A stretch of 13,577 bases of DNA from the NCBI GenBank assembly GCA_003242645.1, contig QGVC01000063.1:1-13577 (forward strand), read 5' to 3'. The stretch comes from Pseudomonadota bacterium (GTDB lineage: Bacteria; Pseudomonadota; Alphaproteobacteria; Rhizobiales; Hyphomicrobiaceae). Made by a program: the position numbers and the translations under genes. Positions within the stretch are counted from its first letter, which is position 1. The number at the start of each line of letters is the position of its first letter. A model generated the notes under the pieces. It was not told the DNA's origin, did not search any database, and worked only from the letters and a program-made list of their open reading frames with translations. Positions 7,204-13,577 of the stretch are shown piece after piece.

Positions 7204-8370
7204 TTATTCCGCAGCCACTTTTTGAACCTTATCCATGTTGGCCTTCACGACCACCTTGATCGCATCTTCCACGCGATCCTTCGCATAGCGGATTGCTGTT
7301 GGCAGATCCGATAGCGGGAAGGTGTGCGTGTGGATCTTCGTGGCATCAAAACGCTTCTGCCTCATAAAGGCTTCGGCCCGGTGGGTTGCCGATTTCCCTT
7401 CCCCGCGGATGCCGTAGACATAAATGTTGTTGCGGACGATGTGCGCGACGTCGACGGGTACCTCCCCGTGCGGGAAGGCGGCGAGACAGACCTTGCCGCC
7501 CCGATTAACCATCTTGATCGCTTCGTTCAAAGCATTCGGAGCGGCGGAGCATTCGAGAACGTAGTCGACACCCTTGCCGCCGTTCAAATCTTTCACGGCC
7601 TGAACCACGTCATCCACCTTCCGGATATTGATGACGTGATCAGCGCCAAGCTCCTTTCCGATTTGCAGGCGGTTGTCGCGCGTGCCAGTCAGAATAACCG
7701 GCTGCGCGCCCAGGGCTTTGGCAACGGCGACACCGAGGAGCCCGATTGGACCGGGACCGGTTACCACAACGCTTTCGCCCGCAACGAGGCCGCCAAGCTC
7801 CGTCAGGCCGTACATGGCGGTTCCGGCCGTAACGACCAGAGTTGCCTCCTCGTCCGACATATCGTCGGAGATGCGGATCAGCGTATTGATGTTGTTGACC
7901 TGATACTCGCAGAAGCCGCCATCCGTGGTGAACCCATTCGCCCGATGGCCTTTGTCGACGTCGCCGTAATTCAGCCCGTAATTGTGACACGAGGTATACA
8001 TGCCTTGGCGGCAGCGCTTGCATTGTCCGCAGCCCGCATGAATCTCGACCGCGACCCGGTCACCAATCTTGAATTCGTCAACTCCTGGGCCAAGCGCCAC
8101 CACGGTGCCCATGTACTCGTGCCCCGGGGTGAAGTCCTTGTTGAATGGATCGCCACCTTGGATAAGCGCCGGTGGGCCGTGATAGATGATTTCAAGATCC
8201 GTGGCACAAATCGCCACAGCATCGATCCGAACGAGCACCTCGGCTTTTTTCGGCACCGGCACCGGCTTCTCTTTCAAAATAAGCTCGCCTGGGTTGCCGA
8301 GGACCCAGGCCTTCATCGTCTCGGGTATTGGAAACTCGGGACTCGTCTTGACGTTGCTCGGCATCGCCAT
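7204..8370 (-). CDS. Zinc-type medium-chain alcohol dehydrogenase
   Basis: This 388-residue protein belongs to the MDR superfamily of NAD(P)-dependent alcohol/polyol dehydrogenases. The catalytic domain has Cys55 (AICATDLE) and GHEYMG with His84-Glu85. The structural zinc loop is intact (Cys114, Cys117, Cys120, Cys128). The Rossmann domain has GPGPIGLLG at 205-213. Where classic enzymes place the third catalytic-zinc ligand (Cys, Asp or Glu) this one reads VVTAGTAMYG, with Thr181 at the aligned position. The start at 8370 is chosen because AAAGGAAG lies a few bases upstream; an in-frame ATG at 8412 would add 14 unrelated residues. It follows the regulator by 59 bp. It probably oxidises an alcohol substrate or intermediate to the carbonyl level, feeding or following the Mo hydroxylase. 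Substrate and coenzyme preference are not readable. Confidence 0.88.
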   Translation of the reverse strand: MAMPSNVKTSPEFPIPETMKAWVLGNPGELILKEKPVPVPKKAEVLVRIDAVAICATDLEIIYHGPPALIQGGDPFNKDFTPGHEYMGTVVALGPGVDEFKIGDRVAVEIHAGCGQCKRCRQGMYTSCHNYGLNYGDVDKGHRANGFTTDGGFCEYQVNNINTLIRISDDMSDEEATLVVTAGTAMYGLTELGGLVAGESVVVTGPGPIGLLGVAVAKALGAQPVILTGTRDNRLQIGKELGADHVINIRKVDDVVQAVKDLNGGKGVDYVLECSAAPNALNEAIKMVNRGGKVCLAAFPHGEVPVDVAHIVRNNIYVYGIRGEGKSATHRAEAFMRQKRFDATKIHTHTFPLSDLPTAIRYAKDRVEDAIKVVVKANMDKVQKVAAE

Positions 8371-8429
8371 CGTGGCTCTTCCTTTCTCTTCACCTCGCCT
8401 GAGGGCATCCAATTCGACTGACTCGAAAA

Positions 8430-9290
8430 CTACCGCGTGGACTCGGTCCGATTGCCGTACCGTTCCGAAATCATTCCCGCACAGGCGCGCACGGCAGCCT
8501 TGACCTTTTCGAGGTGCTCGCCTTCAGCACGCATTTTCGGCATGGAGCAGCTGACCGAGCCGATGACCGCACCCGTATGGTCACGGATGGCAGCGCCGAT
8601 GCACACCACGCCTGGCTGGAATTCCTCATCGTCGACCGAGTAGCCATTGCGACGGACGAGCCGCAGGTCCTCGATCAAGTCGGAAATTGTCGAGATCGTT
8701 TTATCCGTGAACCGATGAAGACGCGTGTGGGCGATAACCCGGGCGATTTCCGCCTCAGGCAACCACGCCAAAATCGCCTTGCCAGTGGCCGTCGCATGAG
8801 CGGCATCCGTTCGGTTGGCCTCATCGGATCCGGCCCGGATCGGAAATTTCGATTCCAGCTTGGCCAGCGTCACCAGCGCATGCCCCTGCAAGGTCGCGAG
8901 GTGGACGCTCTCGAGCGTCGTCTCGTTCAACTCGCGCAGATGCGGCATGGCGATGTCGACCAGGCTGAATTGCTTCAGCCGCTGGTTGGACAATTCGGTA
9001 ATCTTGGAGCCGAGGTAATAGCTTCGCGTGCGCGGCGAACGGCCGACAAATCCGTGCTTGGCGAGCGTCGCGAGAAGGTGGTGGCAGGTGGGGGCTCTGA
9101 GCGAGGCCTTGCTTGCAATCTCGCTCAGCGACATTTCACGGTCGGACTCCCCGAGGACCTTCAATAATTCGAGCGCCCTCTCAACGGACTGAACCGTCCG
9201 CGGGCTCTTGGTGGCACGGAGAGCATCGACCGTGATATCCGCGGCCATGGGCTCGAGCTTCCCGTCTCTGTGTTCGACGCGCTCCGCCAT
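8430..9290 (-). CDS. IclR-family transcriptional regulator
   Basis: This protein of about 286 residues has the IclR architecture. An N-terminal winged helix-turn-helix spans roughly residues 30-90 (SVERALELLKVL, SLSEIASKASLRAPTCHHLLATL). A C-terminal effector domain contains ATATGKAILAWLPE, GYSVDDEEFQPGVVCIGAAI and GSVSCSMP, all typical of IclR ligand-binding domains. The start is uncertain. ATGs exist at 9338, 9290 and 9248. Codons before 9290 lose the GC-rich third positions seen after it, which favours 9290, while GGGAAG nine bases before 9248 would support the shortest form. It is the first gene of the operon, 59 bp before the dehydrogenase, and palindromic sites lie directly upstream, so it probably controls itself and the pathway. 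IclR members may activate or repress; repression relieved by the substrate is a guess. Confidence 0.92.
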   Translation of the reverse strand: MAERVEHRDGKLEPMAADITVDALRATKSPRTVQSVERALELLKVLGESDREMSLSEIASKASLRAPTCHHLLATLAKHGFVGRSPRTRSYYLGSKITELSNQRLKQFSLVDIAMPHLRELNETTLESVHLATLQGHALVTLAKLESKFPIRAGSDEANRTDAAHATATGKAILAWLPEAEIARVIAHTRLHRFTDKTISTISDLIEDLRLVRRNGYSVDDEEFQPGVVCIGAAIRDHTGAVIGSVSCSMPKMRAEGEHLEKVKAAVRACAGMISERYGNRTESTR

Positions 9291-9368
9291 CTGGGCAGTG
9301 CTTCGCTTTTTTGATACTCGCCGTGGAGATGAGCGCATTTTTTCTGAGCGAAGTCAAATTTTTTGTCA

Positions 9369-9396
9369 AATATCAAAGTTGATTTGATATTATCAA
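9369..9396 (-). promoter_or_regulatory. Candidate sigma-70-type promoter of the IclR-led operon
   Basis: On the minus strand TTGATA (9396-9391) and GATATT (9374-9369) are separated by 16 bases, matching 5/6 and 4/6 of the -35 and -10 consensus. Transcription would begin near 9360, leaving a leader of about 70 bases to the 9290 start. The elements lie within the inverted repeats, so a bound regulator would overlap RNA polymerase. A perfect TTGACA (9369-9364) lies just downstream, but no acceptable -10 follows it at normal spacing. No comparable promoter was seen in the 59-bp gap before the dehydrogenase. Confidence 0.45.
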
Positions 9397-9399
9397 ATC
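9370..9399. promoter_or_regulatory. Overlapping inverted repeats, probable IclR-family operator
   Basis: Two perfect inverted repeats share a middle arm. The first is ATATCAAA, 5 bases, TTTGATAT (9370-9390). The second is GATTTGAT, ATT, ATCAAATC (9381-9399). They supply three alternating copies of the heptamer TATCAAA/TTTGATA with centres 12 and 8 bases apart. The position directly upstream of the IclR gene and over the candidate promoter suggests an autoregulatory operator. IclR proteins commonly bind palindromes as dimers or tetramers. The binding protein is inferred. Confidence 0.65.
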
Positions 9400-9604
9400 T
9401 TTTCGCGCTGACGCCAGTCTTCAGCAAGAGACGCCAGCCGGCACAGCGCCGTTTGATAATGCGCGCCGTCGGCTTCGCCCAACTCAAAATGAGCCGGACG
9501 CGGAAGTGTTCGGATTTTGCGATGATTGATGCCCGCACTAACCGACCCGATGGGCATAGCATCGGTCGGCTTTGGGGGCGAGAAATTGCGGGCCGCGAAA
9601 TGAA

Positions 9605-10567
9605 TTACCGGTCAGGCAAGCTGGCTGTCCGAGGACCGCAGCTTTCCATGGGCGGTGCCGTGGTCGTCCAGCCGTCCTTGGTGATGGTCACGACATACCG
9701 CCGGCAACCTTGCGGAGCGCCGGGCACAAAGCGGACCCGGAAGAGGGCCTCCTCAGGGCTCCTCTGTCGGGGCCAAATAACTGTGGCGCTGTTGTCGGGG
9801 TTCCCAAGGGCCCGCTGAATAGCAATGCCAGCGTTGCGGTAATCGGTCGGCGACATCCGCTCCAGCAGAACTCGCGACAAACCGGGGTGCAGTCCCACTG
9901 AAATTGCGCGTTTTTGATAAGGATCGTCCGGATCAACCCTCGGCGGTGGCAGTCTTGCGGGCCGGCTGCTCTCTCTTTCACCAGCCGATCTAGGTAACGA
10001 AGCTGTCTCGGATACCTCCTCGGTTTCGTCCTCTTCGCTTTCCGTTGCGTTGATGGTCACAATCTCCCTGCTTTCCACCTCCTTTGGACCTTCCTCCTCC
10101 TTCGGAGCTTTCTGCTCCTTGGGTGCCTCGGCGGCTATGTCGGTGGAAGGGGGTGATTGTTCGGTTTCAGGCAGCGCCTGCTTCTCCGGTACGACCGGCT
10201 CCGACGACGGCTGATCGAACGACGGAACCGAGCTCTTCGCGAACCGTGTGACGGCCTCGTTGAGCTCGGACGGAGCTTGGGGCTCAGACGGAGCGCGAGC
10301 TTGCTCGATCAGACCATTCGATTGATTAAAAGCAGCGGTCAACCACTCCGACCAGGATGCACGATCAACAACCAGCACCCAACCGACACCCACAATGACA
10401 AGCAGGAACAGGACCCCGCGAAGGACGGCAGCCATCCGCGACCGATGCGGCGGGGGACAAACCCGTTCCGGCGTGATCTCATCAAAGGCAAAGATTTCCT
10501 CGGAAACGGGATCGAACTTGTCGTGAGTGGAATAGTCCGAGGCCGAACGCCGACCAATGGCGACCAT
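9605..10567 (-). CDS. Unrecognised single-pass membrane protein with Pro/Glu-rich linker
   Basis: This 320-residue protein is not recognised as a named family. Residues 1-45 are a polar, presumably cytoplasmic head. Residues about 46-67 form one strong membrane helix (VLRGVLFLLVIVGVGWVLVV). A long low-complexity region rich in Pro, Glu, Ser and Ala (about 85-220) follows, including three PKE units close together. A compact C-terminal domain ends the protein, with GCRRY, DGW and a final MESCGP, giving two cysteines that might pair outside the membrane. The C-terminal pattern recalls the ending of small outer-membrane surface antigens (RT0821/Lpp0805 type), but this is weak. GGAGGGG five to six bases before the ATG at 10567 supports the start over an upstream in-frame ATG at 10651. 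It lies 5' of the operon on the same strand, separated by more than 250 bp, so it is probably transcribed separately. Confidence 0.75.
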   Translation of the reverse strand: MVAIGRRSASDYSTHDKFDPVSEEIFAFDEITPERVCPPPHRSRMAAVLRGVLFLLVIVGVGWVLVVDRASWSEWLTAAFNQSNGLIEQARAPSEPQAPSELNEAVTRFAKSSVPSFDQPSSEPVVPEKQALPETEQSPPSTDIAAEAPKEQKAPKEEEGPKEVESREIVTINATESEEDETEEVSETASLPRSAGERESSRPARLPPPRVDPDDPYQKRAISVGLHPGLSRVLLERMSPTDYRNAGIAIQRALGNPDNSATVIWPRQRSPEEALFRVRFVPGAPQGCRRYVVTITKDGWTTTAPPMESCGPRTASLPDR

Positions 10568-11057
10568 CGCTTCCCCTCCGAATGTCGCTCGTCGGTGTCT
10601 TTCCCCGCTGTTGCGTAAACAGCTAGACGTTGCGGGCGAAATGATGGCCAAGGGGATCCGCCGACCATTAAATCAGCAGTCTTAAGAGAAGAATAATCCT
10701 CTTGCCGGTTCGGACCTCGGCGCGACAGGGCAGATGAAATCAGCGGATTGTCTCGGCTCCTCTTTCGTGCCTGGAGACCAATACCGCACCCCCGCCTAAG
10801 CCAGAGCTTGCGGCTGGCGTTGCCAGCCCAGTCGCAAGTTTGGTCACTCTGATCAAATCCTGGGCACTTCAAATGGTCGGGTCGCGGCCGTACGAGGCTC
10901 GAGCCACGCATCAACGCAACCCCAGGTAAAGTGAGCAGTTTTTCCGCCAGCACATCGTCAGTAGGATGGTTCTATGGCCCGCATTTGTGCTATGGCTGGA
11001 AGGGTTGCCGGAACTGCCAGCGAGGCCGGTTCCCGCGTATGTCATCGGGAGGAGCAG
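10568..11057. other. Divergent intergenic region, 490 bp
   Basis: This gap lies between the minus-strand membrane-protein gene and the plus-strand binding-protein gene, so it should hold both promoters. I found no convincing -35/-10 pair on either strand. It contains one clear imperfect stem-loop (10807-10838). Open frames here (minus strand from 10953, plus strand from 10974) lack ribosome sites or family features. No tRNA or other structured RNA gene was recognised. Confidence 0.5.
10807..10838. other. Bulged stem-loop in the divergent intergenic region
   Basis: CTTGC (10807-10811) pairs with GCAAG (10834-10838). Directly inside, GGCTGGC (10812-10818) pairs with GCCAGCC (10822-10828) around a GTT loop. 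Five unpaired bases (10829-10833) form a one-sided bulge. The twelve pairs are perfect. No T-run follows on either strand, so it is not a standard terminator. It may be an operator with a dyad core or a leader structure for the plus-strand gene about 220 bases downstream. Confidence 0.4.
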
Positions 11058-12404
11058 ATGTCCGATTTTTCAGGTAGGAAAGCGCGCCGCCGCGATTTTC
11101 TCAAAGGTGTCGGTGCCACTGGTGGGGTGATCGCACTGGGCGTCACTCTGCCCAGCCCACTTCGGGCCCAGTCGGCGCCGCCGAAGGTTCCGATCGGCCA
11201 GATCGTCGCCTTCACGGGCTCAGGCGCCGAGTACGGGCCGTTCTTCCGTGATGCGGCGCAGCTGGCCCTCGACCAGATCAACAGGGCAGCCGAGCAGGTC
11301 TTCGGCGGACCAATCGTCGAGCGGTTGATCGCGGAAGACTCCAATACGCTTCCAACGCCTGCCATCGAGGCAGCTCGCAAGCTGGTCGAGAGCGACGGCG
11401 TGCCAGCCATCATCTGCGAGTGGTCCAGCGGCGTGACGGTGGCGGTGGCCACCTCGGTTACCATTCCGTCAGGCGTGCTGCAGGTCGGCAACGGTACCAC
11501 ATCGCCGCTCGTTTCCGTCCTCCCCGAAGACGAGGGCAAGGACCTGCTGTTCCGCACCAGCCCGTCGGACGCGTTGCAGGGTGTGGTCGCGGCAGACCTC
11601 GCAGCTGGCAAAATCATCGACGGTTATAAGTTCGACACCGCGGCGACCATCTACATCAACAACCCGTATGGCCAGGGTCTGTCGAACGCTTTCGCTGCCG
11701 CCTTCGAGAAGCGTGGCGGCAAGGTGCTGGCCCAGGTCGCACACCCTGAGGAGGTGCAGCCGACCTACCGCTCGTTCCTGAGCGCGGCTCTACAGGATAA
11801 GCCTGGCGTGCTGGTGCTGCCGACATATCCGGCGCATACCGCTCAAATCCTGAAAGAGAGCCGCGACATCTTCGGGTACACGAGCTGGCAGTTCACTGAC
11901 GCGAACCGGTCGAGCGAAGTGCTCGATGCCGTCGGCGGCAAGGACTTGGCAGGCAAGTATGGCACAGTGCCTTCGGCTGACCCCGAGTCGCAAAGCTACA
12001 AGGCTTTCGCGGCAGCCTACCGCGAAGCCACCAAGCAGGACCGTATCCCGCCCTTCACGGAGACGACCTACGACGCGGCTATGGTCATCGGTCTGGCGCT
12101 GGCCAAGGCGGTCGCTGATGGCATCACTGACGCGTCCGAGATCACCGGCACCGTGCTTCGGGATCGCCTGCGCCCGATCGCCAACCCGCCTGGCGAGAAG
12201 ATCATTGGCGGCAGCCAGGAGGAGATCACGAAGGCGCTGCAGTTGCTCAAGGAAGGCAAGGAGATCGACTACGTCGGCGCCGGCGGCTCGGTGGACTTCG
12301 ACCAGAATGGCGACGTCAAGACGCCAATCGCGGTCTGGAAGTACACCGAGACTGGCGACGAGACGGTGAAGATCGTGCCTGCCGAGGACATCGCGTCTGA
12401 GTGA
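11058..12404 (+). CDS. Tat-exported ABC transporter substrate-binding protein, branched-chain amino acid/amide type (Peripla_BP_6)
   Basis: This 448-residue protein is the periplasmic receptor of a HAAT-type ABC importer for branched-chain amino acids, amides, urea or related ligands. A twin-arginine signal is clear: RRRDFLKG at 10-17, a hydrophobic stretch, and a cleavage region near LRAQ (35-38). The mature protein opens with VPIGQIVAFTGSGAEYGPFFRDAAQLALDQIN, typical of type I periplasmic fold receptors. It ends with GAGGSVDFDQNGDVKTPIAVWKY, the characteristic closing strand region. The ATG at 11058 is chosen because GGGAGGAG lies just upstream and because it places the Tat motif at the N-terminus; an upstream frame from 10974 adds an implausible leader. 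It converges on a LivM-type permease gene, which is probably its partner. Ligand unknown. Confidence 0.92.
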   Translation: MSDFSGRKARRRDFLKGVGATGGVIALGVTLPSPLRAQSAPPKVPIGQIVAFTGSGAEYGPFFRDAAQLALDQINRAAEQVFGGPIVERLIAEDSNTLPTPAIEAARKLVESDGVPAIICEWSSGVTVAVATSVTIPSGVLQVGNGTTSPLVSVLPEDEGKDLLFRTSPSDALQGVVAADLAAGKIIDGYKFDTAATIYINNPYGQGLSNAFAAAFEKRGGKVLAQVAHPEEVQPTYRSFLSAALQDKPGVLVLPTYPAHTAQILKESRDIFGYTSWQFTDANRSSEVLDAVGGKDLAGKYGTVPSADPESQSYKAFAAAYREATKQDRIPPFTETTYDAAMVIGLALAKAVADGITDASEITGTVLRDRLRPIANPPGEKIIGGSQEEITKALQLLKEGKEIDYVGAGGSVDFDQNGDVKTPIAVWKYTETGDETVKIVPAEDIASE

Positions 12405-12427
12405 ACGGACGCCGCTTACGCAATGAA

Positions 12428-12459
12428 AATGGGCGCCTCTTGGGCGCCCATTCTTTTTT
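12428..12459 (+). terminator. Rho-independent terminator, possibly bidirectional
   Basis: AATGGGCGCC (12428-12437), the loop TCTTG and GGCGCCCATT (12443-12452) form a perfect 10-bp stem. It is followed by C and six T residues (12454-12459). It lies 23 bases after the stop of the binding-protein gene and ends the plus-strand unit. On the minus strand the stem is followed by a shorter T-run (the complement of GAAAAT), so it may also stop transcription arriving from the convergent permease gene. Confidence 0.92.
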
Positions 12460-12473
12460 GCCGCGTTGGACCG

Positions 12474-13577
12474 TTACATGAAATCGGAGACCTTCTTGCG
12501 CTCCGGAATGATCCCCTGCGGACGGAATAGCACGATCAGCGCGAGCATGATTGCGACTAGCATCCAGCGCAGATAAGCACCGCGGGATGGCAAGTCGGGC
12601 GAGATCGCCTGGAGCGCCGGGCTCATCACATCGATCATGAAGGCCGCTCCGCTCCACACACCCCACACTACGAAGGCCCCAAGAATGACGCCCTTGTTGT
12701 TGCCGCTGCCACCGAGCATCACCATCACCCAGACGATGAAGGTGGCGAAGAGCGGATTGAAGTGGCTGTAGTCGATGCTGACCACGTAATGGGCGTAGAC
12801 AGCACCCGCGACGCCCATGATGAAGCTGCCGAGGACGAAGGACTCGACCCGTCGCAGGGCTACGTTCTTGCCGCTCATCGCAGCCGAGTTCTCCTCGTCG
12901 CGGATGGCGCGCTGGAGGCGCCCCCAAGGGGAGCGCGAGATGCGCTCGAGCAGCAGGTAAATCACGGCGAGGATGAGCGCCACGATCCCTAGGTAGAGAA
13001 ACACGTAGTCACGCGGCGCGAGCGGCGCGACGAACCTCGCGATCTCCTCGGGTAGCCAGCTACAGGGCGGATCGGTGAAGACGCAGTTGAGCGGGCGCGG
13101 GATGCCGCGCATCGGTTGCGGCCCGTTGGCCAACCAGCGCTCATTCTGGAAGATGAAGCGGATGATCTCGGCAATCCCGAGCGTCGCGATCGCGAGGAAG
13201 TCCGTGCGAAGGCGCAGAACGGGAATGCTGATGAGGAACCCCGCAACCGCAGACACGACACCCGCAATCAGGATGCCGGCAATGATCGGCCAGCCGAGCC
13301 CGAAGGCCTGCTGGGAGTAGCTTGCGAGTGCACCTGAGGGCATGGTCGTCGTGACGAGTGCCGACGTGAATGCGCCGATCGCAAAGAAGCCGGCAATGCC
13401 GAAGTTGACGTGCCCTGTCAGGCCCCACTGGCTATTCAGGCCGAGGGAAAGAATGGCGTAGATCCCCGCCATCGTCGAAAAGGAGGCGAGATAGGTCAGG
13501 GCGCCGCGTGGCAACAGCAGTGGCAACGCAATCGCTACCACGGCCGCGATTACTATCGAAAGTGGGAGGCGCAGCCT
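12474..13577 (-). CDS. livM: LivM-type branched-chain amino acid ABC transporter permease (N-terminus cut by window edge)
   Basis: This is a multi-spanning inner-membrane permease of a HAAT-type importer; 367 residues lie in the window. The conserved LivM segments are NSQWGLTGHVNFGIAGFFAIGAF near the start, LRLRTDFLAIATLGIAEI in the middle, and the cytoplasmic EAA-like ATPase contact SPWGRLQRAIRDEENSAAMSGKN. FRPQGIIPERK near the C-terminus is also typical. About eight to ten hydrophobic helices are visible. A periplasmic loop has two close cysteines (NCVFTDPPCSW). A GTG at 13541 is possible, but the frame stays open and hydrophobic (LPLSIVIAAVVAIALPLLL) to the edge, so the true start is likely outside. 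Related livH and ATPase genes are expected to the right on the same strand. It converges with the binding-protein gene across a shared terminator. Confidence 0.94.
   Translation of the reverse strand, partial: RLRLPLSIVIAAVVAIALPLLLPRGALTYLASFSTMAGIYAILSLGLNSQWGLTGHVNFGIAGFFAIGAFTSALVTTTMPSGALASYSQQAFGLGWPIIAGILIAGVVSAVAGFLISIPVLRLRTDFLAIATLGIAEIIRFIFQNERWLANGPQPMRGIPRPLNCVFTDPPCSWLPEEIARFVAPLAPRDYVFLYLGIVALILAVIYLLLERISRSPWGRLQRAIRDEENSAAMSGKNVALRRVESFVLGSFIMGVAGAVYAHYVVSIDYSHFNPLFATFIVWVMVMLGGSGNNKGVILGAFVVWGVWSGAAFMIDVMSPALQAISPDLPSRGAYLRWMLVAIMLALIVLFRPQGIIPERKKVSDFM

Larger units (their letters stand above)
9310..9458. repeat. Five-copy TTTGATA/TATCAAA heptamer cluster around the operon promoter
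   Basis: The heptamer is found at 9310-9316 (+), 9371-9377 (-), 9383-9389 (+), 9391-9397 (-) and 9452-9458 (+). The outer copies are each 61 bp from the nearest inner copy, centre to centre. Two further near-copies, GTCAAAT, are at 9353-9359 and 9365-9371. The surroundings are partly AT-rich, so some matches could be chance. The rest of the 9291-9604 gap shows no gene. Confidence 0.5.

Noticed and set aside
7324..8421. Plus-strand open frame of 365 codons opposite the alcohol dehydrogenase
   Set aside because: The minus strand carries intact zinc and Rossmann motifs. The plus-strand product shows no domain and no ribosome site.
10690..10745. Possible tRNA because of a GGTTCG stretch
   Set aside because: No T-stem of five pairs, no anticodon arm and no acceptor stem could be drawn around it.
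10339..10953. Minus-strand open frame of 204 codons in the divergent region
   Set aside because: Its 3' part overlaps the membrane-protein gene in another frame, it lacks a ribosome site, and its sequence is Arg/Ser-rich without recognisable domain.
1..13577. CRISPR array, insertion sequence, integrase or attachment site
   Set aside because: No regularly spaced repeats, no transposase or integrase motifs in any plausible gene, and no paired terminal repeats were seen.

Overview
The window looks like a chromosomal segment of an alphaproteobacterium, probably Hyphomicrobiales/Rhizobiales. This rests on moderately high GC with strong GC at third codon positions, many periplasmic binding-protein transporters, a Tat-exported amide/amino-acid binding protein, and TctABC-type transport tied to an IclR regulator. 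It is an inference from style and gene content; no rRNA or other phylogenetic marker is present.

From about 9.4 kb down to the left edge, ten genes lie head to tail on the minus strand with gaps of 74 bp or less and two overlaps. In transcription order they are: an IclR-family regulator; a zinc-type medium-chain alcohol dehydrogenase; a RidA-family protein with a Sec signal peptide; the FAD subunit of a xanthine-dehydrogenase-family molybdenum hydroxylase; a fusion of its [2Fe-2S] subunit with the first half of the molybdopterin subunit; the second half of the molybdopterin subunit as a separate gene; a TIM-barrel sugar-phosphate isomerase/epimerase-like protein; and a tripartite tricarboxylate transporter (TctC binding protein, TctB, and TctA cut by the window edge). 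I read this as one regulated catabolic operon. TctC/TctB/TctA would import a carboxylated compound. The Mo hydroxylase and alcohol dehydrogenase would oxidise it, and the isomerase-like and RidA-like proteins would handle later or reactive intermediates. The substrate cannot be read from sequence. The split of the Mo subunit matches the NdhL/NdhM organisation of nicotinate dehydrogenase, so an N-heterocyclic carboxylate is one candidate and an alcohol/aldehyde is another.

The control region of this operon (about 9.31-9.46 kb) carries five copies of the heptamer TTTGATA/TATCAAA. Three are packed into overlapping inverted repeats on top of a plausible promoter, and the two outer copies sit 61 bp from the nearest inner copy on each side.

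From 9.6 to 10.6 kb there is an unrecognised single-pass membrane protein with a Pro/Glu-rich linker. A 490-bp divergent intergenic region follows. The right end holds a plus-strand Tat-exported branched-chain-amino-acid-type ABC binding protein, a strong rho-independent terminator, and a convergent LivM-type permease whose N-terminus is cut by the right edge. This second transporter seems unrelated to the operon.
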